From Echinicola pacifica DSM 19836 (GTDB taxonomy: Bacteria; Bacteroidota; Bacteroidia; Cytophagales; Cyclobacteriaceae), in NCBI RefSeq assembly GCF_000373245.1, contig NZ_KB890755.1:196788-260787 (forward strand): 64,000 nucleotides of DNA. Direction: 5' to 3'. This document shows positions 56,643 to 64,000 of the stretch, in pieces. Numbering within the stretch: the first letter of the stretch is position 1; every line of letters starts with the position of its first letter. The notes beneath the pieces were generated by a model. The model made no database searches. It was given only the letters and a program-made list of their open reading frames with translations, and was not told the origin of the DNA. The position numbers and the translations under genes are program-made.

Positions 56643-58136
56643 TTATTCATCCAGATAGCCCAGCTTGAATTCGACTGAAGGGGTATGGGCTATGCTAAAT
56701 ATCGAGTCCATCTTCCATAGGATTTCAGGATGCTCAAGAGCCAAATTGGTGGTTTCCCCGGGATCTGATTTCAGATTATAGATTTCTATTTTTCTATTCC
56801 CCTCTCTTATTCCTGTTCGTACCCCTTTCCAATCGCCCATTCTGGCGGCCTGTTTTCCCGCCTCGCCATGGTATTCCCAGTAGAGATAGGGATGCTTTTT
56901 CTGCTTATTTTCCTGCCCCATCATGGTGGGCAGCATTGATATTCCATCCCAATTGTCCCGCACAGGAGCGCCGGCAAGAGCTGCAAAACTAGGCATAAAA
57001 TCCCAAAAAGCGGAAGGGTGAGCATTGGTGGTATTTGCCGCTATCCGGCCAGGCCAGCTCATAATCAGGGGCACACGAATTCCCCCCTCATAAAGGTCTC
57101 TTTTGATTCCTTTGAAGCCGCCGTTGCTATCGAAATATTCAGGATCTCCTCCACCTTCACGGTGCGGACCATTGTCAGAAGTAAAGATGATCAGGGTATT
57201 ATTTTCTATTCCTAGCTCCTTAACCTTTGCCATGATTTCGCCCACCTGATCATCAAGAACCTTCACCATGGCAGCAAATGCAAGGTGGGGTTTATCTTGC
57301 GAAGCGAGGCCTCCCTGGCGAAAAGCCGGACCACTATCCACTCCATTGAAGGGTGTGCCCGGACTCATATGACCCTCAAAGGGTGCCATTTCATGCTCAG
57401 GAACGATCAGCTCGGCATGAGGTAAGGGACTTGGCACGAAAAGAAAAAAAGGCTGACCCTTATTCTTCTCAATAAAAGCCAGCGTCTCCCGCTGCATCAG
57501 CTCTGGTGCATAGTCCCCAAAAGCCCCCTCTTCATTCCCTGGCATAGGGATCTTCTCCTGATTGTGCCAGAGGTGATCAGGATAGTAATTATGTGCCAAT
57601 GACTGACATACATAACCATAAAATTCATCAAAACCCTGCTGATTTGGCGCTCCCTCAGTATCCGGACCTCCCAATCCCCACTTTCCAAAGGCCCCCGTGA
57701 CATAGCCCCTTTCCCGCATCATCTCAGGAAGGGTAAGAATGGAATCCGCCAGGGGAAATTGCCCCTCAATCTCCCTAAAACCATAGGCGGAGGGGTCCAG
57801 GCTCCGATTGTCACGAATGGCCACATGTCCCGTATGCTGCCCCGTCATCAGCGAGGCTCGGGAGGGAGAACAGACACTGGTACCCGCATAGTGATTCGTA
57901 AAAAGCATGCCCTGCGCAGCTAGCCGATCGATATTTGGACTCTCGAATCGCTGCTGTCCATAGCAGCTAAGGTCGCCATAGCCCAGATCATCCGCTAGAA
58001 TAAAGATAATATTGGGAGGTCTGGTTTCCTTATTTTCAGCCAGCTTCTCCTCCTTATCCTTTCCTGATTGGCAGCCTTGAGATAGGCATAATAATAGCCC
58101 TAAAAACAAGATGCTCGTTCTATTCATCATTACCAT
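56643..58136 (-). CDS. Type I (formylglycine) sulfatase lipoprotein
   Basis: 497 residues, lipoprotein signal (CLSQGC, Cys22). Metal ligands Asp49/Asp50 (FILADDLGYGD) and Asp-Asn in FTSDNGPH. Cys89 in VCSPSRASLMTG is the residue converted to formylglycine by an FGE-type enzyme. Other hallmarks: GKWGLGG, HRE-like segments and KRDLYEGGIRVPLIMSWPG. Length and order fit family S1 of carbohydrate sulfatases. It removes sulfate esters from sugars in the periplasm or at the surface. It is the last gene of the SusC-SusD-lyase-like-sulfatase set, so the imported glycan is probably sulfated. Sub-family and sulfate position are not determined. Confidence 0.93.
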   Translation of the reverse strand: MVMMNRTSILFLGLLLCLSQGCQSGKDKEEKLAENKETRPPNIIFILADDLGYGDLSCYGQQRFESPNIDRLAAQGMLFTNHYAGTSVCSPSRASLMTGQHTGHVAIRDNRSLDPSAYGFREIEGQFPLADSILTLPEMMRERGYVTGAFGKWGLGGPDTEGAPNQQGFDEFYGYVCQSLAHNYYPDHLWHNQEKIPMPGNEEGAFGDYAPELMQRETLAFIEKNKGQPFFLFVPSPLPHAELIVPEHEMAPFEGHMSPGTPFNGVDSGPAFRQGGLASQDKPHLAFAAMVKVLDDQVGEIMAKVKELGIENNTLIIFTSDNGPHREGGGDPEYFDSNGGFKGIKRDLYEGGIRVPLIMSWPGRIAANTTNAHPSAFWDFMPSFAALAGAPVRDNWDGISMLPTMMGQENKQKKHPYLYWEYHGEAGKQAARMGDWKGVRTGIREGNRKIEIYNLKSDPGETTNLALEHPEILWKMDSIFSIAHTPSVEFKLGYLDE

Positions 58137-58349
58137 CTACTAATAGTATTCGACACTTCATTCTGGTGAATTTCATTTTTATTCCCTCTATATAATACAT
58201 AATCCTGCAAATCCGAATCACTAAGGGCAACGAAAACCTGACTGATCGCGCCCCATATTTCCAAAAAAAGATGCTGAGCCATCTACTCAGATACACTCCC
58301 AAAACCCGGGGCGCATTATCCAAAGGCGGCTCAATATCAATGATCCAGG

Positions 58350-59618
58350 CTATTCCAGTCGCATCATCATGATATCACTAGCGGTCAACAGGCTGGAATT
58401 AAACAGCAACCATTTACCATCGGGGCTAATAGAGTGATGAGAATGAGCCTCACGGCTAAAGGGACTCTTGCTGCTCAGCCTATGTCCAGTGGTCAACAGC
58501 TGGGCGGCCTCAGGCTTCCCAAAGGGAATCAGGTAAAGGTCGCCGTTGAAGGTGTCGCCGACGATCCACTGAAGGTCCGAAGTACCAGCGGTATGCCAAT
58601 ATCCTCCCCCGTCTTGCTGCCCATGAAATACAAGCTCATCTGTGCGCAAATTGAGCGAATAGATGCCATTTGGTCCTTGCTGAAGCCTATCCAGATGCCC
58701 CATACTATTGAAACCAATATGATCTGGCCCAAGGAAAACCTCATGAGTAATCCAGGTACCGTCAGTTTCCGCAAAGAGAGGCCGATTGCTAACTTCACGG
58801 GATTCATTTATGCTGGCCATCCACATCCGCTGTGGTGCATCCCCGCCCGTCTCCCAGCAATACATCAATTCACCCTCCTTATAAGGATTGGCTTGAAGAT
58901 GGCCTATGCGGAAGGGAACTTCGAGGATCTCCTCCACGGCCCCACTGCTCAGCTCCACCTGCACAATAGACGAATGCCCATCTTCCACCCTGGTGGAGAA
59001 ATACAGGTATTTTTCGTTATGGTCTAAGGCCATGCCATTGGGCTGAAAATGGGCGGGTAGGATCGCCACTATCTGCTCATAATCAGCCTTCGTCACTTGC
59101 TTACCTGCATGAGTCTCCTCCAGCAATCTCCCAAGGTCAAGGATAATCAAAGAATCATTTCTAATATGGTAGGCGAGATTTTTATTCCAGCCCAGGTGAA
59201 AGTCACTGCCATCATCCCCTGAGGAAATCTGGGTAATGCTATAGTCTTCCATGGAAAGCGCATAGGCCAGTCCTTTGCCTGATCGGTCTGAGCGAAACAC
59301 GATGGACCTGCCATCGGGAGTCCACTGAGGATGGGTTTGGTAGATTTTGGAATTATTATGCCTAGAGCTGGTCAGGGCTATCACCGTCTTGCCAGTCACC
59401 TCATCCTCAAAGGTAAAATGCTCTGAGGGGAAATGTTGTCCAAAAGCATTTTCGCCAATCATATCAAAGGTCTTATCAACATTGGCGCGACTGGAATAAT
59501 CTAGTCCTTCCACCCATTGCCCGGAAGCATGATGGGCCCCGAGAGGCCCCATCATGATCAAGCCCAGCCAGCATAGCTTGCTGGAAAGGGTACTCGTTAT
59601 CTTCTTCATATATTTCAT
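58350..59618 (-). CDS. Oligogalacturonate-lyase-like (PL22-type) beta-propeller protein
   Basis: 422 residues with a signal peptide (cut near ASGQW). Repeated blades of TolB/WD40 type are visible (QTHPQWTPDGRSIVFRSDR, DGTWITHEVFLGPDHIGF, HHSISPDGKWLLFNSS). The segments SSRHNNSKIYQTHPQW, IGHLQANPYKEGELMYCWET, THEVFLG and AHSHHSISPDG keep His/Gln residues where PL22 oligogalacturonate lyases bind their metal. It could therefore split short uronate oligomers by beta-elimination in the periplasm. It could also be a non-catalytic propeller. Its ATG overlaps the SusD stop by one base (TAATG); the next Met at 59609 is an alternative. It precedes the sulfatase by 213 nt. Confidence 0.7.
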   Translation of the reverse strand: MKYMKKITSTLSSKLCWLGLIMMGPLGAHHASGQWVEGLDYSSRANVDKTFDMIGENAFGQHFPSEHFTFEDEVTGKTVIALTSSRHNNSKIYQTHPQWTPDGRSIVFRSDRSGKGLAYALSMEDYSITQISSGDDGSDFHLGWNKNLAYHIRNDSLIILDLGRLLEETHAGKQVTKADYEQIVAILPAHFQPNGMALDHNEKYLYFSTRVEDGHSSIVQVELSSGAVEEILEVPFRIGHLQANPYKEGELMYCWETGGDAPQRMWMASINESREVSNRPLFAETDGTWITHEVFLGPDHIGFNSMGHLDRLQQGPNGIYSLNLRTDELVFHGQQDGGGYWHTAGTSDLQWIVGDTFNGDLYLIPFGKPEAAQLLTTGHRLSSKSPFSREAHSHHSISPDGKWLLFNSSLLTASDIMMMRLE

Positions 59619-61189
59619 TAGTAATTTGGGTTTTGCTTTAGGTTAGGATTAGAATCGATGGCAGTGCTTGGAATAGGGTATATAGTACGATACGATTCCG
59701 ATTCTGCCTTAAATTCCCAGGCATCTGTAAACTTCCCAAAGCGAATTAGGTCCCTCCTTCGGGCCAGCTCAAAGGTCAGCTCTCTACCTCTTTCATCGAG
59801 GATATCTTCCAGGCTTACGCTGCTCAATGCACTGGCATTGCTACGTTCGCGGACCTCATTGACAAGGATGGTCGCTTGGCTAAAATTCCCCAAACGAGCC
59901 ATAGCTTCGGCCTTGATCAGGATCACATCCGCATAGCGGAAGAAGGCGATATCATTCCCTGCATTTCCACCATTGGTATTAGGGTCGAGGCCCCATTTGA
60001 TCCATTTGATACCCGCATTCATCGGTTGATTTCTGATGCCTGTAGCCGGGATAATTTCATACGGCACTGGTCCTTCGGTTGATTTTCCGGCTTGGTAAAG
60101 GTTACTATTATTGTCCGGCACCACCCGCTCGACCATCACCACCTCACCATTTCTAGGATCTTTCATGGGACCATAGCTCAAAAACATCCCTTTTCGTACA
60201 TCCTGATCCTCATACAGTTCCACTATAGAAGGCCGTGTCCCGAATCCATCCTGGGGGGTATAAGGCAAGCCAAATAAGCCGCCGCTAATACCCGGAAGCA
60301 CCTTCTGTACTAGGGGGTGGCCTATCCCTCCAGGGATATTAGGCGTATAGATTCCTCCGAAGATAAATTCTGCATTCTCCTCATTATTATAAGTGAAATT
60401 GTCAAAATAATTGGGCAGAAGCTGGTAAGCGCCGGAGTTTATGACCTTATCAGCATACTCTATCGCCATCTCATTTTGGGCGCTGCCGGTATAGACCTCC
60501 GCATTGAGGTACAGGGTGGCGAGCAAGGTATAAGCAGCTTCTCTGGTAAATCGACCGTAATATTCACTTCCCACGTCCGCCTGGGATGGAAGGTTAGGTG
60601 CGGCTTCTTCCAATTCTGAAATAATAAAATCGACCACCTCCGAGCGAGTATTTTGGGTGGGGAGATTCAGAGGATCTACTTTAGGAGCCGTAAATAGCGG
60701 CACATTGCCATAGAGATCCACGAGAAAGAAATAAGCAAAAGCCCGCAGGGATTGCAGCTCCGCTTTTGGTCCACTGATATTATCCAGGGAAGACTCTTCC
60801 AGCGCCGCAATGAGCGCATTGGCCTGCCCCACGGTTCCAAACAGGGTATTCCAAGTGCCGGCAATATAGGCATGGCTGGCGTCCCACTTATGCTCCATCA
60901 ATTGCTCAAAGTCACTATTAGCCCACCAGCCTTGAATCTTGCCATGGACCACCACCTGATCGGCGGAGAGCTCCAGGGTCCTGTACTCAGCCCCCATGCC
61001 GGTGATCTGAGCAAAATTCCTATATACCCCGGACAATGATGAGAGGACTTCCTTATCGTTGGAATAAAAAGTCTCTGGGGTATAAATAGAGTACACGTCC
61101 TCATCCAAGGTGCAGCCACCAAGCGTACTTATTACCATAAGTGAGGCCAGGGATATCTTTTTAGCGTAAGTATGAATTTGATTTTTCAT
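59618..61189 (-). CDS. SusD/RagB-family glycan-binding outer-membrane lipoprotein
   Basis: 523 residues. The signal ends at LGGC (followed by TLDEDVYSIYTPETFY), a lipobox with a longer N-terminal region than the other SusDs here. Family segments: LRAFAYFFLVDLYGNVPLF, FFRYADVILIKAEAMARL, ELTFELARRRDLIRFGKF and YPIPSTAIDSNPNLKQNPNY. It starts 48 nt after the SusC stop and ends overlapping the lyase-like gene, so the four genes form an operon. Confidence 0.95.
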   Translation of the reverse strand: MKNQIHTYAKKISLASLMVISTLGGCTLDEDVYSIYTPETFYSNDKEVLSSLSGVYRNFAQITGMGAEYRTLELSADQVVVHGKIQGWWANSDFEQLMEHKWDASHAYIAGTWNTLFGTVGQANALIAALEESSLDNISGPKAELQSLRAFAYFFLVDLYGNVPLFTAPKVDPLNLPTQNTRSEVVDFIISELEEAAPNLPSQADVGSEYYGRFTREAAYTLLATLYLNAEVYTGSAQNEMAIEYADKVINSGAYQLLPNYFDNFTYNNEENAEFIFGGIYTPNIPGGIGHPLVQKVLPGISGGLFGLPYTPQDGFGTRPSIVELYEDQDVRKGMFLSYGPMKDPRNGEVVMVERVVPDNNSNLYQAGKSTEGPVPYEIIPATGIRNQPMNAGIKWIKWGLDPNTNGGNAGNDIAFFRYADVILIKAEAMARLGNFSQATILVNEVRERSNASALSSVSLEDILDERGRELTFELARRRDLIRFGKFTDAWEFKAESESYRTIYPIPSTAIDSNPNLKQNPNY

Positions 61190-61237
61190 GTTCTTTTTGA
61201 TGTTTTTAGGTTAATTAATTCCGTGCTCACTCCTCGA

Positions 61238-64000
61238 TCAAAAGGCGAAGCTTCCACCTAGCATAAACACACGAGGACGTGGGTAAGCCAAATAGTCAAT
61301 CCCAATAGCGGCATTTCCACCCCCATTCGTATTGGTCCTCACCTCGGGATCATAACCGGAATAACCTGTAATGACAAATAAATTTTGACCCGTCACATAT
61401 ACTCTGGCCCGCTTTAAGAAGCCTAAAGCCGCAACGTCAAAATTATAGCCGATATTAATATTGTCCATTCGGAGATAGCTCCCATCCTCCAGCCATTGGG
61501 AGGAGAACTGGGCGGTCTGATCCCTACTCACCCCCGAAGTAAGGGCAGATTGAAGGATATTTATCCCCGGAGTGGAATTGGTATAGGAAAATTCCGCTGC
61601 TGTATTATTAAGAATATCATTGCCCACCACCCCTCTCAAGGTAAAGGATCCATCAAATCTCTTATAGCGAAACTGATGACTCATCCCATAAATAAAATCA
61701 GGGTTGGCATTTCCGATTACTACCAGATCTGCGCCTGCCACGCCATCGGTATCGAGGTAGGTCTCCATGCCATTTTCGTCATACCCTGTAAATTCTCGGC
61801 CGTAGAACGTACCTAAAGGAAGCCCCGGTCTGATGATCTGCGAGAAATCCTTGGGAGTGATCACCCCTGAGAGTGGGGAAGTACGTATTTCCTCACGGGA
61901 AAACTGAGAATTGGAAAGGGAAGTGACCTCGTTTCTGTTTCTGGAAAAATTCACATTCATATTCCAACTAAGAGGGCGGTCCACCATCAAGTCGGCGTTT
62001 AGGGATAGCTCTATCCCTTTATTCTCCACTTCCCCGACATTGGCCCACTGAGTATTGACCACGGAGGGAGCGGCAGTGGAAAACTGAAGCAGGAGGTTAT
62101 TGGTATATTTCTCGTAATAATCGAGAGTACCCGTCAGGCGGTTATTCAGGAAGCCAAAATCTAGGCCAATATTCAGCTGATTTGTTTGCTCCCACTGAAG
62201 GTCCGGGTTGGCATAGTTGGTAGGCAAAACACTAGGGATAGCCTCGCCACCAAGCACATATACGGCAGATCCAGCGATCCCCAGCTGCTGGCGATAGAGG
62301 TCATTAGGGATCTCCTGGTTTCCCGTCACCCCATAGCCTACACGCAGTTTCAACTGGTCAAAGCTACTAGTCTTCATAAAGTCCTCCTCGGTGATATTCC
62401 AGGCAAAGGCTCCTGAAGGGAACAGTCCCCAGCGGTTATTTTCTCCAAACCGGCTAGAGCCATCATTCCTTAGGGTAAAGGTAAAAAGATAGCGATCCTT
62501 CAATCGTAGATTGGCACGTCCAAAAACCGAGGCCAGCCGATTGGCTGATTTATAGGAAGTATTAGATAGGATGGTTCCCGACTGGATCAGATTCCACTTG
62601 ACGGAAGAAGAGACGAAGTTATTGGCCTCCGTGAAGGTATATTCGGTCACAAAACGCTGAAAGGAGTAGCCGCCTAGTAAGCTTAAATTAGTATTACTAT
62701 TAAACTCCTTATTATAGGTAAGGGTGGCCTCCGCTACGGAACTATAATTCTGCTGCTTATTGATAGAAGCCCGTCCACCGTCAGTTTCTCCTGATGGGTG
62801 GCTGGCAGGCATATTGGTAAATCGCTCAATATACTGGTCATTATGACCTAGGTTGATACGGAAAGTAAGCTCATCCATAAGATCGAAAGCAGCATCTACA
62901 TTCCCCAGAAACATGCCTGTATAGCGCTCATCATCCACTTCCACCCATGATACGGGATTGATTCTTAGCTCTCCTATCTGGTAATAAGAGCCATCAGGAT
63001 TAGTCACTGGTAAGGTCGGCGCCCATCGGATGGCATCCTTTAGGATATTGCCACCTTCATTATTTATATTGGAAGAAACGGGGGTATTGTCCTCTGCAGT
63101 CTTTCCGTAGGTCATATTCACGCCCAGTCTCAAACGACCCTCGAGCGCCTTATGTGTTCCATTAAATCGGCCGGTATATTTCTTCAAGCCGGAGGAAAGC
63201 AAAATCCCCTGCTGATCAGTATAGCCTATAGAAGCGCGATAATTACTGGCGTCAGAGCCACCGCCAAAGGCGATATTATGGTTTTGGCTCACCGCAGAAC
63301 GGAATACCTCATCCTGCCAAAAGGTATCTGCCCCTTCATCCGGAAAGGCCAGATTATTGGCTGTGGCATAGTCTCTATATTGGTCTGCCGACAATACGGG
63401 AAGAGTTTTTCTCACGCTCGATACGCCCACATAGGTATCGTAAGTTAGGGTCTCCCCGGAGCTTTTACTTTTGGTCGTAATCATGATGACCCCATTGGCC
63501 CCACGGGAACCATAAATAGCTGTGGCCGAGGCGTCTTTCAGAATGTCTATGGACTCAATATCGGAGGGATTTATCGAGTTTAGTGGATTGGTACCCTCTG
63601 AGGAGAAGGGGGAACTTCCCTGGACCGAGGACACAAATTTATTGGAAGAGCTAAACTGTAGCGGCACCCCATCGATCACATAAAGAGGGTCATTTCCCGC
63701 AGAAATGGAGTTTACACCTCGGATGGTCACAGTGGAAGGAGCGCCAGGCTGGCCGCTATTCTGGACAATATTCACCCCTGCCACTTTTCCTTGCAGCAAC
63801 TGCTCCGGAGCCACGGACATTCCTGTATTGAAGTCCTTAGAGCCTACGGAGGCCACAGATCCTGTAATATCCTTTCGGCGCTGGGTTCCATAGCCCACCA
63901 CCACCACTTCACCGAGCTGCTGCATATCCACCTGTAGGGTCAGGTCTATGCTGGTCTGATTGCCCACAGCAACCTCCTGTTTCTCAAAACCTATGGAGCT
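61238..64000 (-). CDS. SusC/RagA-family TonB-dependent outer-membrane transporter (5' end outside window)
   Basis: The frame is open to the right edge, so signal peptide and most of the carboxypeptidase-D-like domain are missing (921 residues are in the window). Seen: end of the regulatory domain (SSIGFEKQEVAVGNQTSI), GEVVVVGYGTQRRKD, plug (LLQGKVAGVNIVQNSGQPGA, TIRGVNSISAGND, LYVIDGVPL, AIYGSRGANGVIMITT) and the barrel ending in RPRVFMLGGSFAF. Whether an STN domain precedes it cannot be seen. It is the importer of the sulfatase/PL22-like locus. Confidence 0.95.
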   Translation of the reverse strand, partial: SSIGFEKQEVAVGNQTSIDLTLQVDMQQLGEVVVVGYGTQRRKDITGSVASVGSKDFNTGMSVAPEQLLQGKVAGVNIVQNSGQPGAPSTVTIRGVNSISAGNDPLYVIDGVPLQFSSSNKFVSSVQGSSPFSSEGTNPLNSINPSDIESIDILKDASATAIYGSRGANGVIMITTKSKSSGETLTYDTYVGVSSVRKTLPVLSADQYRDYATANNLAFPDEGADTFWQDEVFRSAVSQNHNIAFGGGSDASNYRASIGYTDQQGILLSSGLKKYTGRFNGTHKALEGRLRLGVNMTYGKTAEDNTPVSSNINNEGGNILKDAIRWAPTLPVTNPDGSYYQIGELRINPVSWVEVDDERYTGMFLGNVDAAFDLMDELTFRINLGHNDQYIERFTNMPASHPSGETDGGRASINKQQNYSSVAEATLTYNKEFNSNTNLSLLGGYSFQRFVTEYTFTEANNFVSSSVKWNLIQSGTILSNTSYKSANRLASVFGRANLRLKDRYLFTFTLRNDGSSRFGENNRWGLFPSGAFAWNITEEDFMKTSSFDQLKLRVGYGVTGNQEIPNDLYRQQLGIAGSAVYVLGGEAIPSVLPTNYANPDLQWEQTNQLNIGLDFGFLNNRLTGTLDYYEKYTNNLLLQFSTAAPSVVNTQWANVGEVENKGIELSLNADLMVDRPLSWNMNVNFSRNRNEVTSLSNSQFSREEIRTSPLSGVITPKDFSQIIRPGLPLGTFYGREFTGYDENGMETYLDTDGVAGADLVVIGNANPDFIYGMSHQFRYKRFDGSFTLRGVVGNDILNNTAAEFSYTNSTPGINILQSALTSGVSRDQTAQFSSQWLEDGSYLRMDNINIGYNFDVAALGFLKRARVYVTGQNLFVITGYSGYDPEVRTNTNGGGNAAIGIDYLAYPRPRVFMLGGSFAF

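Noticed and set aside
1-64000. CRISPR array, rRNA operon, prophage, replication origin or integrase gene
   Set aside because: I looked for these and saw no regularly spaced repeats, no rRNA sequence, no phage structural genes and no integrase.

Overview
The window reads as chromosomal DNA of a glycan-degrading member of the Bacteroidota, most likely a Cytophagales/Cyclobacteriaceae-type marine or soil bacterium. This rests on four SusC/SusD outer-membrane glycan importer pairs, ECF sigma/FecR regulation, lipoprotein signals, near absence of Shine-Dalgarno sequences, a few TANNTTTG-type promoter boxes, and families common in that phylum (YHYH, patatin fused to a barrel, MBG repeats). The species assignment is inference only; no rRNA is present.

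Layout. 1-4730 (-): most of a giant secreted multi-domain protein that runs off the left edge. 5740-11791 (-): a SusC/SusD pair ending in a strong terminator, preceded by a small clan-A glycosidase lipoprotein; an 11-G run and a hairpin lie between them. 12382-13957 (+): a CrtA-like monooxygenase gene coupled to an unknown gene. 14148-15785 (-): a YHYH lipoprotein with a small membrane-anchored partner. 16097-28124: a polysaccharide utilisation locus (PUL) with an AraC regulator, a GH95-like enzyme and, divergently, a PhyH-type dioxygenase, a TIM-barrel isomerase-like protein, SusC/SusD and a GH89 alpha-N-acetylglucosaminidase. 28434-29366 (-): a methyltransferase broken by one in-frame stop. 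29789-29862 (-): a CAU-anticodon tRNA. 29997-36462: housekeeping-like genes (HAD phosphatase, M50 protease, patatin/barrel protein) and two adjacent, related proteins of unknown function. 36563-48281 (-): a second PUL with ECF sigma, FecR anti-sigma, STN-type SusC, SusD, GH95 fucosidase and a beta-propeller glycosidase. 48658-52591 (-): YoaK-like protein, small anchored protein, UspA-like protein and a two-component system. 52940-56556: esterase, IS91-family remnant, PepSY membrane protein, DUF2200 protein. 56643-64000 (-): a third enzyme-bearing PUL with sulfatase, oligogalacturonate-lyase-like propeller, SusD and a SusC that runs off the right edge.

How the genes work together. Each PUL couples outer-membrane capture and import (SusD lid, SusC TonB-dependent channel) to secreted or periplasmic enzymes. 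The enzymes suggest different targets: alpha-GlcNAc (and perhaps fucose-like) termini in the 16-28 kb locus, fucosylated glycan in the 36-48 kb locus, and a sulfated, probably uronate-containing glycan in the 56-64 kb locus. Regulation differs as well: an AraC protein lies beside the first, and a trans-envelope sigma/anti-sigma relay belongs to the second. The substrates are inferred from enzyme families, not shown by the sequence.
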